Positions 35,895 to 44,863 of a stretch of 64,000 bases of DNA are shown piece by piece (within the stretch, counting starts at the first letter, position 1; each line of letters begins with the position of its first letter). Made by a program: the position numbers and the translations under genes. Source of the DNA: Nocardia sp. NBC_00508 (GTDB lineage Bacteria; Actinomycetota; Actinomycetes; Mycobacteriales; Mycobacteriaceae); assembly GCF_036346875.1 (NCBI RefSeq), contig NZ_CP107852.1, positions 3,100,001 to 3,164,000 on the forward strand. The letters run 5' to 3'. The notes beneath the pieces were generated by a model, which made no database searches, was not told where the DNA came from, and worked only from the letters and a program-made list of their open reading frames with translations.

Positions 35895-36233
35895 TCAGTA
35901 GCTGGACGAGCTTCCCGAGAAGGCGCCGACCAGGCCGAGCACCACGAAAAGCACGATGAACAGAATGCTGAGGCACAGCAGCGCCGTCGCGATAATGCCG
36001 CAGATGTAGCCCGCGTTGACGTTGCCTCGGCCGCCGATGGCGCCGCCGGACGCGTCGATCTCGTTGAGTGCGCGCTTGCCCATCACCCAGGCGAAGGGTC
36101 CCATGATCTGGCACAGCACGAGGCTCAGGATGCCCAGGATCAGGATCGTGGCGGCTTGCGGATGGTCCGGTGGCGGTCCGTAGGCACCGTAGGCTGGGTA
36201 GCCGTACGGCGGCTGCTGCGGCGGGTAGCTCAT
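35895..36233 (-). CDS. DUF4190-type small membrane protein
   Basis: A 112-residue protein. A Pro/Tyr-rich cytoplasmic start (MSYPPQQPPYGYPAYGAYGPPP) is followed by two membrane helices flanking a GPFAWVMGKRALNEIDASGG loop, the arrangement of DUF4190 proteins. The Pro/Gln/Tyr-rich start is common in actinobacterial cell-division and envelope proteins, perhaps as a tether. No catalytic motif. The ATG at 36233 is the family-like start. Divergent from the histidine kinase. Confidence 0.85.
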   Translation of the reverse strand: MSYPPQQPPYGYPAYGAYGPPPDHPQAATILILGILSLVLCQIMGPFAWVMGKRALNEIDASGGAIGGRGNVNAGYICGIIATALLCLSILFIVLFVVLGLVGAFSGSSSSY

Positions 36234-36314
36234 CCGCAGGATGGTAGCGGTGTAGCTGGCTACACCACCATTCGGCGGGCAGCTCCATCGAACCTCCGCG
36301 CCTCCGCGACAACC

Positions 36315-37694
36315 ATGGAGTCCATGATCGAGACACATGCCGAAGCGACCCTCGTGCTCGACCCGTCACCCGGCGAGCCCGAACCGGCGGAGCATCTGCT
36401 GCGCACCGTGCTGCTCGCGCCGGTGCGCGCACGGTTCTGGAAGGAACTCGTCTACGTCCTCACGGTGTTCGTACTCGGCTGCGCGGCCGTCGCCTATCTG
36501 TTCTTCGGCCTCGGCGGCGGGCTGTACCTCGCGATCACCATCATCGGCCTGCCGGTGCTCGCGCTGGTGCTGCTCGGTGGGCGGGTGTGGGGCCGGATCT
36601 ACCGCGCACTGGCCAAGGACCTGCTCGGAGTCACCGTCGCGCCCCCACTGCCGTTCGCGCCCGCACCCGGCTTGATCGGATTTATCAAGGGCGCCTTGAC
36701 CGATCGGGTGAGCTGGCGTGCGGTGCTGTTCCTGCTCGCGCAAGCCGTACTCGGCGTCGCGGTCGGGTATCTGGTGCTCGTCACAGCGGCGATGACCATG
36801 TTCACCGCGATCTCCCCGATCCCGTGGGCACTGGTACATCCGACCAACGTCGACGAGAACGGTGTCGAGCACCGATCCATGGTCCAGTTCGGCGATTTCT
36901 ACGTCGACAGCTGGCCCAAGGTGCTCGGGTTCGCGCTCCTCGGCGCCCTAGGCTGTCTGGTGCTGCCATGGTTGTTGCGCGGCGTCTGCTTGCTGCATCG
37001 GCTGCTGACCATCGCCCTGCTCAGCGCGACGCTGCGCGACCGCCGGATGGTCGAGCTGCAGGAGAGCAGGCGGACCGCGGTAGAGGATTCCGCGGCGACA
37101 CTGCGCAGGCTGGAACGCGACCTGCACGACGGGACGCAGGCCAGGCTGGTCACCATCGCGATGGCGCTGGGCCGGGCCGAGGATCGGCTCGCGGCGGGCG
37201 GCAATCCCGGCGACCTGATCGCGGACGCGCACGCCAGTTCCAAGGAGGCACTCACCGAGCTGCGCGAGCTGGTGCGCGGAATCCACCCGCCCGCACTGGA
37301 ACTGGGCCTGGAACCGGCTCTGGAGACGCTGACCGCGCGCTGTTCGGTGCCGGTGGAGCTGCGCGTCCACCTGCCCGGGCGCCCGAGCCCGGCCATCGAG
37401 GCGATCGCCTACTTCTCGGTTGCCGAGTTGCTGACAAACGTTGTGCGGCACGCGAACGCCACCGGCGCATGGGTGTCCGTGCTGCCGAACGACGCGCGGA
37501 CCATCGCGGTGACGGTGCGCGACAACGGCATCGGCGGCGTGGTGCCGCCCACGGACGGCGCGATCGGCGCGGGCAGCGGGCTGTCCGGCCTCGCGGCGCG
37601 GGCCCGCACGGTGGATGGAACGCTGACCGTGCAGAGCCCGGCGGGCGGACCGACCGTGGTGACCATCCTGCTGCCGCTGGCGGGGTCGCGATGA
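36315..37694 (+). CDS. NarL-type sensor histidine kinase
   Basis: About 459 residues. Four or so membrane helices in a putative sensor domain (about 40-230) lead to a HisKA_3 region with the phospho-acceptor His in LERDLHDGTQARLV (about 270) and a HATPase with AELLTNVVRHANATG and DNGIGG plus GLSGLAARA. The stop overlaps the response-regulator start (ATGA at 37691), so the pair is co-translated. The signal is unknown; the multi-helix sensor resembles those responding to envelope or antibiotic stress. A second ATG nine bases on (36324) is an alternative start. Confidence 0.93.
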   Translation: MESMIETHAEATLVLDPSPGEPEPAEHLLRTVLLAPVRARFWKELVYVLTVFVLGCAAVAYLFFGLGGGLYLAITIIGLPVLALVLLGGRVWGRIYRALAKDLLGVTVAPPLPFAPAPGLIGFIKGALTDRVSWRAVLFLLAQAVLGVAVGYLVLVTAAMTMFTAISPIPWALVHPTNVDENGVEHRSMVQFGDFYVDSWPKVLGFALLGALGCLVLPWLLRGVCLLHRLLTIALLSATLRDRRMVELQESRRTAVEDSAATLRRLERDLHDGTQARLVTIAMALGRAEDRLAAGGNPGDLIADAHASSKEALTELRELVRGIHPPALELGLEPALETLTARCSVPVELRVHLPGRPSPAIEAIAYFSVAELLTNVVRHANATGAWVSVLPNDARTIAVTVRDNGIGGVVPPTDGAIGAGSGLSGLAARARTVDGTLTVQSPAGGPTVVTILLPLAGSR

Positions 37695-38344
37695 GCGACG
37701 GACTGCGCGTCGTGATCGCCGAGGACAGTGCCATCCTGCGCGACGGACTCGCCGGGCTGCTCGCCGAACGCGGTCACGAGGTGGTCGCCATGGTCGGCGA
37801 CGCGAGCACGCTGGCCGACGTGGTCGGCGCGCACAACCCCGACGTTGCCGTGGTGGACGTGCGGATGCCGCCCAGTTACACCGACGAAGGGCTGCTCGCC
37901 GCCATCGAACTGCGCCGCAAGTACCCGATGACCGGCGTGCTGGTGTTCTCCCAGTGGGTCGAAACCCGCTACGCCACAGAACTTCTCGCGGGCGGCGCGA
38001 GTGGCGTCGGCTATCTGCTCAAGGACCGGGTCGCCGACGTCAAGGACTTCGTTGACGCGCTGCACCGCGTCGCCACGGGCGGCACCGCGCTCGACCCGGA
38101 AGTGGTGAGCCAATTGATGGGCGCCTCACGTCAGCAGGATTCGCTGGCCCGTCTGACCCCGCGGGAACGCGAGGTACTCGAATTGATGGCTCAGGGCCTG
38201 TCCAACAACGCCATCGCGACTGCTTTGAAAGTCACCGAACGGGCGGTGGAGAAGCACATCGGCAACATCTTCACCAAACTCGATTTGCCGCCGTCCGACA
38301 CGCATCACCGCCGTGTGCTGGCGGTATTGCGACTCAAAGGCTGA
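37691..38344 (+). CDS. NarL/LuxR-type response regulator
   Basis: A 217-residue regulator. The receiver domain has the acidic pair ED at 11-12, the phospho-acceptor Asp56 in VVDVRMPP and the conserved Lys in LLKDRVADV (about 117). The C-terminal LuxR helix-turn-helix is at about 152-210 (LTPREREVLELMAQGLSNNAIATALKVTERAVEKHI). Partner of the overlapping kinase gene. Targets are not evident in the window. Confidence 0.95.
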   Translation: MSDGLRVVIAEDSAILRDGLAGLLAERGHEVVAMVGDASTLADVVGAHNPDVAVVDVRMPPSYTDEGLLAAIELRRKYPMTGVLVFSQWVETRYATELLAGGASGVGYLLKDRVADVKDFVDALHRVATGGTALDPEVVSQLMGASRQQDSLARLTPREREVLELMAQGLSNNAIATALKVTERAVEKHIGNIFTKLDLPPSDTHHRRVLAVLRLKG

Positions 38345-38417
38345 CGAGGCTCTGTTTTGTCGGCTCGCTGTGCAAGACTGGCCACGACGCGGTAGCCGTG
38401 CGGGGAGGGAGGAAGCG

Positions 38418-38996
38418 ATGACCGTCGAAATGCACTGGCCTGATCATCTGCTGACCCTGGAGGACTGGATCGCGCTGCCGGAAGACAGCAGCCGTAGTTA
38501 CGAGCTTGTCGAGGGGGTTCTGGTCGTGTCACCGAGGCCGGTGTCGCAACATCAGCGCGCCATCTGGCGGCTTGCCGCGCAGCTGGAACCGCAACTACCG
38601 TCCACCCACGGTGTTCTCACCGAGTCGGAAGTGTTGATCGACGCAAGTCCACTGCCGACCATCCGCGTTCCAGACGTCCTCGTGGTCCTCGAGGCGGGCA
38701 TTGATGCCAACCAGCCGCGCTGGGACGCGGCCGATGTACTGCTCGCCGTCGAAATCCTGTCGGCCGGTTCGCGGCGCACCGATCGCGTGACCAAGTTCTT
38801 CGAGTACGCCGACGCCGGTATCGAGCACTACTGGCTCGTCGACCTCGACAAACCCACCAGCCTAGCTGCCTACCACCTGATCGACGGTGACTACGAGTTG
38901 GCTGCAGAGCAATCCGGCCGGATGACAGTCGACCTCGCCGGAACTGGGATCACGATCGATATCGCCGCGCTGACCAGCAGTCGCACCGACCGATAG
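38418..38996 (+). CDS. Uma2-family putative endonuclease
   Basis: A 192-residue protein of the Uma2 (DUF820) family with the PD-(D/E)xK nuclease core: SYELVEGVLVVSPRP, the metal-binding VPDVLVVL (about 95) and LAVEILSAGSRRTDRVTKFFEYADAGIEHYWLVDL. The family is widespread in cyanobacteria and actinobacteria; its biological role is unclear. The ATG at 38418 has GGGAGGGAGG upstream. It stands alone after the two-component pair. Confidence 0.9.
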   Translation: MTVEMHWPDHLLTLEDWIALPEDSSRSYELVEGVLVVSPRPVSQHQRAIWRLAAQLEPQLPSTHGVLTESEVLIDASPLPTIRVPDVLVVLEAGIDANQPRWDAADVLLAVEILSAGSRRTDRVTKFFEYADAGIEHYWLVDLDKPTSLAAYHLIDGDYELAAEQSGRMTVDLAGTGITIDIAALTSSRTDR

Positions 38997-39057
38997 CCCT
39001 CCGCCCCGGACCTGACGGGCCTATCCTAGAGGTCTGGCACTCGGGGCGGAGGCTGGC

Positions 39058-39504
39058 TTGGATCACGAGCGGATACTGCATACGGTGCTCGGTGTGACGG
39101 CCGGGTATCTGGTGCTACTCGCGTTGTGGCTGGGGTGGGTGGTGCATCGGACGCCGCCGGGGACCGTGCCGTATCAGATCGTCGCGCTGGTCGGGTTGTT
39201 CGGCTCGTGCGCGGGCATCGGGATGATTCTGGCGTCGCGCCCGTCGAAGGCGGACCGACGGCTGTGGCGGCACGGCCTGGAAGGTTGGGCGACCGTCGAG
39301 GGCGTGCATCCACTGGAGCGCACCGACCATCACACCGAACTCACCGAGCTGGATCTCGAACTGACCGTACCCGGCTCGGAAAGTTACCGGGGGACCATCG
39401 TTTTCGACGTCACACCCGCCGACAAACCCCGGCTCGCGGTCGGCGAGATCCTCTCGATCCGCGTCGATCCCGCGAACCGGGACCGCATCATTCTGGTGCT
39501 GTGA
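39058..39504 (+). CDS. Hypothetical membrane protein
   Basis: A 148-residue protein starting with TTG at 39058. Two membrane helices (about 12-30 and 38-58) are followed by a soluble beta-rich domain (about 70-148) with a DVTPADKPRLAVGEILSIRVDP ending that looks like a small OB-type or DUF3592-like fold. I do not recognise a named family with certainty. Its 3' end overlaps the convergent YhhN gene by 17 bp. Confidence 0.7.
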   Translation: MDHERILHTVLGVTAGYLVLLALWLGWVVHRTPPGTVPYQIVALVGLFGSCAGIGMILASRPSKADRRLWRHGLEGWATVEGVHPLERTDHHTELTELDLELTVPGSESYRGTIVFDVTPADKPRLAVGEILSIRVDPANRDRIILVL

Positions 39505-40195
39505 TCGCTGGCTCGACATGCGCCTTCGGGTCGGCCAGCAGATACTGCGCGGCGGCGTAGGTGGCCAGGATGGCCGCTTCGGTCACCCGCCGGGCCCGCT
39601 CGCCACGCGCGAATAGACGGCGCAGCACGATGAGCCCGTCCGAGACGGTGAACAACAGCGCGCCGAGGCCGAGGCGGCTACGCGGATCGGCACCGGGAAC
39701 ATTCACGCCCGCAATGTTTTTCGCGGCGGGTTCCAGCACGGGATCGGAAGCCAGTACGGTCGCGGTACCCAAGGCGACGCCGTAGGCCGTCAGCGGCGCG
39801 GCCACCGACGGCGCCTTCGCCCGCAACAACCCGGCCGCGCCCAGCCAGGCGACCACGCGCGGTACGACCGCCCCGGCGGTGGGCCTGCCGCCCATCCGCC
39901 ACCACAGCGCCGAGTATCCGGCCTGCATCACCGCGAACGACGACGCACCCGCGATCAGCCGACGGTCGTCGTCCGGGTCGATGAGCAGGATGTCGCCGAC
40001 CGTCGCCGCGCCGAGCGACCCGATCAGCACGGTGCGATCGGTGGACGGCATCTCGGCGCCCTCGGTCGCCACGTCGGCCGCGAGTAGCGGCATCAGCAGC
40101 GGCTTCGCGATCCACTGCGCCTTCTCCCGCCCGGTCACGGCACCGTAGACAGTGACCGCCGCCGCGACGAGGAACCCGGCTCGAAATAGGCGCAT
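39488..40195 (-). CDS. YhhN/TMEM86-family membrane protein (lysoplasmalogenase-like)
   Basis: A 235-residue protein with about seven membrane helices. It has the YhhN features: an N-terminal KPLLMPLLAADV segment, a GDILLIDPDDDRRLIAGASSFAVMQAGY stretch with the conserved Asp residues, and GALLFTVSDGLIVLRRLF near the end. Animal TMEM86 members cleave the vinyl-ether bond of lysoplasmalogens; bacterial activity is mostly unproven. It starts 3 bp after the KAS III stop, so the two genes are co-transcribed and may both handle lipids. Confidence 0.88.
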   Translation of the reverse strand: MRLFRAGFLVAAAVTVYGAVTGREKAQWIAKPLLMPLLAADVATEGAEMPSTDRTVLIGSLGAATVGDILLIDPDDDRRLIAGASSFAVMQAGYSALWWRMGGRPTAGAVVPRVVAWLGAAGLLRAKAPSVAAPLTAYGVALGTATVLASDPVLEPAAKNIAGVNVPGADPRSRLGLGALLFTVSDGLIVLRRLFARGERARRVTEAAILATYAAAQYLLADPKAHVEPAITAPE

Positions 40196-40198
40196 CGG

Positions 40199-41257
40199 CT
40201 AGAGGCTCGGCTCGGCCGGGGCGGGCGGCAGGGTGACGACCTGACCCGCGTAGCTGAGTCCCGCGCCGAAACCGAGCAGCAACGCGGTCTGGCCGCCCTT
40301 GGCCTTGCCGGTCACCAGCATCTCTTCGATCGCGAGCGGGATGGAGGCGGCCGAGGTATTGCCGGCGTTCTCGATGTCGCCCGCCATCGGGACCTCGTCG
40401 GCCAGGCCGAGGTTCTTCTTCATCAGCTCGTTGATGCGGGCATTCGCCTGGTGCGGGACGAAGACCTCGATATCCTCTTTCGCCACGCCGGACACCTCCA
40501 GCGCGGTAGAGAGCGCCCTCGGCAGGGTGACCGCGGCCCAGCGGAACACGCGGGGGCCTTCCATTCGCAGCGACATCCGGCCGACCGGCTCGATCTCCGG
40601 ATCGAGGCCCTGCATGGACTGTGCCCGATGCATGTACTCCAGGAAATCGATGTCCTGCATGATCGCGGCCGCGTTCTCGCCGTCACTGCCCCAGACAGTC
40701 GGCGAGATGCCATTCTCCTCGCTCGGGCCGACCACCACCGCGCCCGCGCCGTCACCGAAGATCATCGCCGTGCCGCGGTCGGTGGGGTCGAGCCCGACCG
40801 TCATCGTCTCCGCGCCGATGAGCAGGATGTATTCAACCGAGCCCGAGCGGATCATGTCGGCGGCCACGCCGAGGCCGTATCCGAAGCCGCCGCAGCCGGA
40901 GGTCAGGTCGAAGGCGGGGATCCCGTTCATCCCGATGTCGTAGGCCACCTGCGGCGCGCCGTGTGGGGTGAGCGTCAGCCAGCTGGAGGTGGCCAGGATC
41001 AGGGCGCCGATCTTGGACCGGTCGATGCCGCTGTTGACGATCGCACGCTCGCCTGCCGCCCCGGCGATCGACCGCAGCGTCTCGTCACCGCTGATCCAGC
41101 GCCGGTTGCGGACGCCGGTGCGCTCGTAGATCCACTCATCGCTGGAATCCAGTACCGCACACACTTCGGCGTTGCTGACCAGGCGTCTGGGTCGGTAGGC
41201 ACCGATTCCGAGCATCGCAACGTTGTCGCGACTTCTGTTGACTGCAATGCTCACCAC
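40199..41257 (-). CDS. Beta-ketoacyl-ACP synthase III family protein
   Basis: A 352-residue thiolase-fold enzyme. Catalytic Cys122 sits in DLTSGCGGFGYGL, the His in FVPHQANARIN (about 277) and the Asn in ENAGNTSAASIPLA (about 307), so the Cys-His-Asn triad is complete. KAS III enzymes start fatty acid chains from acyl-CoA and malonyl-ACP, or make acyl transfers in secondary metabolism. The start is a GTG with a second GTG next to it. The following yhhN-like gene is 3 bp away. The dedicated function within FAS-II or a side pathway is not clear. Confidence 0.92.
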   Translation of the reverse strand: MVSIAVNRSRDNVAMLGIGAYRPRRLVSNAEVCAVLDSSDEWIYERTGVRNRRWISGDETLRSIAGAAGERAIVNSGIDRSKIGALILATSSWLTLTPHGAPQVAYDIGMNGIPAFDLTSGCGGFGYGLGVAADMIRSGSVEYILLIGAETMTVGLDPTDRGTAMIFGDGAGAVVVGPSEENGISPTVWGSDGENAAAIMQDIDFLEYMHRAQSMQGLDPEIEPVGRMSLRMEGPRVFRWAAVTLPRALSTALEVSGVAKEDIEVFVPHQANARINELMKKNLGLADEVPMAGDIENAGNTSAASIPLAIEEMLVTGKAKGGQTALLLGFGAGLSYAGQVVTLPPAPAEPSL

Positions 41258-41306
41258 TGGTGACTCACACGACCCTTCACCTTCGTAACCGAGACCACCG
41301 TCCAGG

Positions 41307-41858
41307 TTATCCCAGGGCCAGGTCCTTCAAGCCGAGGATCGACCGGTACTCCAGTCCCTCCGCGGCGATCACCTGGTCAGCGCCGGTTTCCCGGTCGACA
41401 ACGGTGGCGACGCCGACCACGGTAGCGCCTGCCGCGCGCAGCGCGCGCACCGCGGTCAGCGGTGAATTGCCGGTCGTGGTGGTGTCCTCGACGACCAGCA
41501 CCCGCTTGCCCGCGATCTCCGGGCCCTCGATCTGGCGCTGCATGCCGTGCGACTTCGCGGCCTTCCGCACCACGAAGGCGTCGATCGGACGGCCAGGGGC
41601 GTGCATCACGGCCAGCGCGACCGGGTCGGCGCCCATGGTCAGACCGCCGACGGCGTCGAAGTCCCAGTCCGTGACCAGCTCGCGCAGCAGCTTGCCGATC
41701 AGCGGACCGGCGCCGTGGTGCAGGGTCGCGCGGCGCAGGTCGACGTAGTAGTCGGCCTCCTTGCCCGAGGACAGTGTGACCCGGCCGTGCACCACCGCGA
41801 GCTCGCGCACCAGCGCGGCCAATCTGTCCCTGTCGTTGGTAATCACCTGGTCGATCAT
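41307..41858 (-). CDS. pyrE: Orotate phosphoribosyltransferase
   Basis: A 183-residue type I phosphoribosyltransferase converting orotate and PRPP to OMP in pyrimidine synthesis. The PRPP-binding motif VLVVEDTTTTGNS is near residue 121, the catalytic-loop Lys region RKAAKSHGMQ near 100, and SSGKEADYYVDLRRATLHHG near 31-50 is typical of PyrE. Its start lies 2 bp after the stop of the SDR gene upstream, so the SDR and pyrE genes form an operon. Confidence 0.95.
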   Translation of the reverse strand: MIDQVITNDRDRLAALVRELAVVHGRVTLSSGKEADYYVDLRRATLHHGAGPLIGKLLRELVTDWDFDAVGGLTMGADPVALAVMHAPGRPIDAFVVRKAAKSHGMQRQIEGPEIAGKRVLVVEDTTTTGNSPLTAVRALRAAGATVVGVATVVDRETGADQVIAAEGLEYRSILGLKDLALG

Positions 41859-41860
41859 GT

Positions 41861-42670
41861 CTAAGTCCTTCCGCGTGCGTTGAACAGCCCGCGATTCAGT
41901 CGGGCCGCCAGGGTTCGCGGGATCATTCCGGCGACGGTAGTGAGCGCTTTGTACTGCATACCGGGCACGCTGAGCACCTGATCCTTCTCCAGATCACGCA
42001 GCGAACCGGCGACTACCTGGTCGACGCTCAGCCACAGCGCTTTCGGCAGCGACGACATCTCGATGCCGGCTCGCTCATGGAATTCGGTGTGCACGAATCC
42101 CGGGCACAGGGCCTGGACCCGCACTCCGGTTCCGGCCAATCCGCCTGCCAACCCTTCCGTGAAGGATACGACGTAGGCCTTGGACGCCGAATACGTCGAG
42201 CCACGTCCGGGGACCAGGCCCGCCACGCTGGCCACATTGACGACGGACCCCTTCGCCGCGGCGATCATCGACGGCAGCACCGCCCTGGTGAGCTGGACCA
42301 CCGAGGTCACGTTGACATCCAGTTGCGCCTGCAACCGCTCGGGCGGCAGCGTCCAGAACTCCCCCGAATGTGCGAATCCCGCGTTGTTGACCAGGAATTC
42401 GACACCGTCGGCCAGCCGCGCCGCGATTTGCTCGCGATCGGGCTCCCGCGCGAGGTCCGCGCCGAGCACCTGCGAGCGGGTGCCGAAACGGTGCTCCACG
42501 TCGGTCGCGAGGGCCGCGAGACGGTGCTCGTCCCTGGCGACCAGCACCAAATCGAATCCCAGCGCTGCCAGCCGGGTCGCGTAGCCGTGACCTATGCCCG
42601 AGGTCGGGCCGGTGATCAAGGCCACCGGGCGAGTGGCGCCGGGCAGACGGGCGTGCGGGTGCTCGGTCAT
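41861..42670 (-). CDS. Short-chain dehydrogenase/reductase
   Basis: A 269-residue classical SDR. The cofactor motif GPTSGIGHG is near residue 21 (TGxxxGIG), NNAG near 98, catalytic Ser in NVASVAGLVPGRGS and the YSASK motif (Tyr-x-x-x-Lys) near 165, then PGFVHTEF. The Arg/Asp pattern after beta-2 (VARDEHRL) suggests NADP preference. The substrate is unknown. The ATG at 42670 is the family-like start; the frame is open far upstream. Operon with pyrE. Confidence 0.92.
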   Translation of the reverse strand: MTEHPHARLPGATRPVALITGPTSGIGHGYATRLAALGFDLVLVARDEHRLAALATDVEHRFGTRSQVLGADLAREPDREQIAARLADGVEFLVNNAGFAHSGEFWTLPPERLQAQLDVNVTSVVQLTRAVLPSMIAAAKGSVVNVASVAGLVPGRGSTYSASKAYVVSFTEGLAGGLAGTGVRVQALCPGFVHTEFHERAGIEMSSLPKALWLSVDQVVAGSLRDLEKDQVLSVPGMQYKALTTVAGMIPRTLAARLNRGLFNARGRT

Positions 42671-42725
42671 GACAGCGCGGTCGGTCGCAGCCGTGCGAGC
42701 CCGACTGCGGTGGGCGCGCGGCGGG

Positions 42726-43763
42726 TCACTTCGGCACGGGTCCCTGATAGGGCCGGAATCCGGGGTGGAACGGTCCGCCGGGCGGGTCGGCAGGCCGTTG
42801 CGGCGTCTCAGGAGCCGCCTCGGCCCAGCTCTCCGCGGCGGGACGCGCGCCGCGCTCCTCCCACCGCAGCGCGTCATCGTCCGCCCGATCGTCTTCGCGC
42901 ACGCGGGCCCGCGTGTTCGGCACCACCGCGAGCGAAGGACGACGCGGAGGCTCCGGCTCGGACTCGTCCGCCGCCGTCAGCGGCGCGCGGTCGTCACTGT
43001 AGACGTCCTCGCCGAACGGCCGCTCGTCGCTCTCGGGCTCCTTGCGCACCCGCGGCCTGGCCGGACCGCCCGCGGTGTCGTCCTCGGTATCCCGCTGACG
43101 CTCGCGTGGACGCGGACGACCCGGATCGTGGCCGCCACCGTCGAAGCGTGGCTCGCTGACCGGAGGCAACACGTGCAGCAGGCCGGACAGGCGCAGCACC
43201 GCGTCGATCGCGTTCTCCCAGTCCTTCGGGGAGGTGCCGACCGACAGCATGCCGAGCGTCCAGTTGCCCTCGCTCCAGAGCATCTGCACGGTGTCGGACA
43301 GGTTCTCGATGAACGCGACCATGCGCTGATCGACGGCGTGCCTTGCGATTTCGGGGTTGGTCGCGAAGACCACCCGGTCCCCGATGGCGCCGAGCAGTTC
43401 CAGATCGTGGTCCTTGGGCGGTGCGGCAGTCTTCAGCCGCATGTCCACGTCGATGTCCGAGCCGATCTGGCGGCGAACCGCCACCAGGGTCGCGGCGTCC
43501 TCCAGGTCGAAGAGCACGAACTTCTCGCCCTTGCGGATGCCGGAGACCACGTCGACCGCGGACAGATAGCCCAGTTTGGCCAACGCGCCGCGCCGCCACG
43601 TGGACGGCAGCGCGGGCTCCACGGACACGTAGGTATAGCCCTGGGACTTCGCCCAGACCTGTCGCGCGTGACCGGTCCGCTGCCGCTGGAGCCGATCGAA
43701 ATACAGCAACACGATCGCGCCCACGAGCGCGATCGCCGCCAGTCCGAACCACATTGCCGTCAT
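42726..43763 (-). CDS. Conserved membrane-anchored protein (Rv0383c-like)
   Basis: A 345-residue protein: one N-terminal membrane helix (MWFGLAAIALVGAIVLLYF), a soluble domain of about 180 residues (YTYVSVEPALPSTWRRGALAKLGYLSAVDVVSG ... LSGLLHVLPPV) and a long disordered Arg/Pro/Glu-rich tail. By position between pyrE and clpB it matches Rv0383c. Exposure side cannot be told. Function unknown. The tail is low-complexity and probably tolerant of change. Confidence 0.85.
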   Translation of the reverse strand: MTAMWFGLAAIALVGAIVLLYFDRLQRQRTGHARQVWAKSQGYTYVSVEPALPSTWRRGALAKLGYLSAVDVVSGIRKGEKFVLFDLEDAATLVAVRRQIGSDIDVDMRLKTAAPPKDHDLELLGAIGDRVVFATNPEIARHAVDQRMVAFIENLSDTVQMLWSEGNWTLGMLSVGTSPKDWENAIDAVLRLSGLLHVLPPVSEPRFDGGGHDPGRPRPRERQRDTEDDTAGGPARPRVRKEPESDERPFGEDVYSDDRAPLTAADESEPEPPRRPSLAVVPNTRARVREDDRADDDALRWEERGARPAAESWAEAAPETPQRPADPPGGPFHPGFRPYQGPVPK

Positions 43764-43784
43764 CGCCGCCTAGCCTAATAGGCC

Positions 43785-44050
43785 CAGCCGGACATAGTCC
43801 GTCATTGGCCCCGCGCCGGGCCGAGCGAAGCCAGAGGCAGCCGCACCAACAACGCAGCCGGACGAAGCCCGTCCCCAGCCCGCGCCGGACCGAGCGAAGC
43901 AAGAGGCAGCCGCACCAACAACGCAGCCGGACGAAGTCCGTCCGCAGCACGCGCCGGACCGAGCGAAGCCAGAGGCAGCCGCATCAACAACGCAGCCGGA
44001 CGAAGTCCGTCCGCAGCACGCGCCGGGCCGAGGGAAGCCGAGGCAGCCGC
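43785..44050. repeat. 69-bp tandem repeat array
   Basis: Units starting CGCGCCGG recur at 43812, 43881, 43950 and 44019, exactly 69 bp apart: three full copies, a shortened fourth, and a partial leading copy from 43785. Each contains CCGAGCGAAGC, GAGGCAGCCGCA, CAACAACGCAGCCGGACGAAG and CCGTCC. The last copy runs into the stop codon (44051-44053) of the following gene. 69 is a multiple of three, so repetitive 23-residue frames stay open on both strands, but no ribosome site or domain supports a protein. There are no unique spacers, so it is not a CRISPR array. Confidence 0.85.
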
Positions 44051-44842
44051 TCATCGTCCGCCGCCGGGCAGCGAAGTGCCCACGATGACCTTGGCCTGAA
44101 TCGATCCGTCCGCCGCCTTGTCACCCTGGATCAGCACCAGCTCGCCGGTGGGCAGATCGGACACCTTGGTGCCCGACAGTGAGACCACCTGGGTGCCGGC
44201 ATCGGTGCGTACGGTGACGGTGTCGCCGAGCACCGTGCTCACGGTCAGCGTGCCCCCGTCGTTGGCGGTGATGGTCCCCATGGTCGCGCCGAGGCCGTCC
44301 ACATCGCCGAGGCCGGGCAGGCTCGGCAGCCCGCTCGGCGGAGTCGGCGGAGCGGTCCTGGTGCCGGGCACGGACCTGGTCGTGACCGGCGCCGACGTAG
44401 CCGCCGCGGTATCGCTCGAACCGGCATCGCCGCCGCCCAACAACACACCCGCGACCACGCCGACCGCGCCGATCAACAGCAGGACGCCGATACCGAGCGC
44501 GATCCACAGGCCGGTATTGCGCCGCGGTGGCCGCGGCTGTTCCGGCGGAGCACCGCCGCCGGGCGGCACCGCCGTGCCCGACCACCGGTTGGCGCCGCTG
44601 TCCTGGTAGGAGGCCCACTGAGCGTCGTAGGACGGGAATTCTCGCGTCGCATTCGGCCCTGGCGGCGCCCATCCCCCGTACTGCTCGGTCGGAGGATATT
44701 CCGATGGCGCGCCGGTGCCATACGCCTCGGTATATTCCGCGGTGTGTGTGGGGTCGCCGACCCCGGACTTGCCCGGCGGACCCAGGTGCTCGGTCGGCGC
44801 ATCCTCCGGCCGCTGTCCCCACGGATCGTTCGGGTTGGTCAT
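44051..44842 (-). CDS. Membrane-anchored protein with C-terminal DUF5666-like domain
   Basis: A 263-residue protein. About 110 residues of disordered Pro/Gly/Tyr-rich cytoplasmic sequence lead to one membrane helix (GLWIALGIGVLLLIGAVGVVAGVLLGG, about 112-138), a Ser/Thr/Pro linker and a compact beta domain (about 185-263: GTITANDGGTLTVSTVLGDTVTVRTDAGTQVV) resembling DUF5666. It probably sits on the outer face of the membrane. Its stop codon is the end of the 69-bp array. Function unknown. Confidence 0.75.
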   Translation of the reverse strand: MTNPNDPWGQRPEDAPTEHLGPPGKSGVGDPTHTAEYTEAYGTGAPSEYPPTEQYGGWAPPGPNATREFPSYDAQWASYQDSGANRWSGTAVPPGGGAPPEQPRPPRRNTGLWIALGIGVLLLIGAVGVVAGVLLGGGDAGSSDTAAATSAPVTTRSVPGTRTAPPTPPSGLPSLPGLGDVDGLGATMGTITANDGGTLTVSTVLGDTVTVRTDAGTQVVSLSGTKVSDLPTGELVLIQGDKAADGSIQAKVIVGTSLPGGGR

Positions 44843-44863
44843 GCAATCCAGCGTAGGTGGTGT

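Noticed and set aside
38418..38996. Uma2 gene as part of a toxin-antitoxin or defence system
   Set aside because: It stands alone with no antitoxin-like or restriction-type partner in the neighbouring genes.
43770..44054. Cys-rich repetitive 94-residue frame over the 69-bp array
   Set aside because: Repeats remain open in several frames because the unit is a multiple of three; no start context. Kept only as a note on the repeat.
43785..44054. CRISPR array
   Set aside because: Units are contiguous without unique spacers and no cas genes are present.
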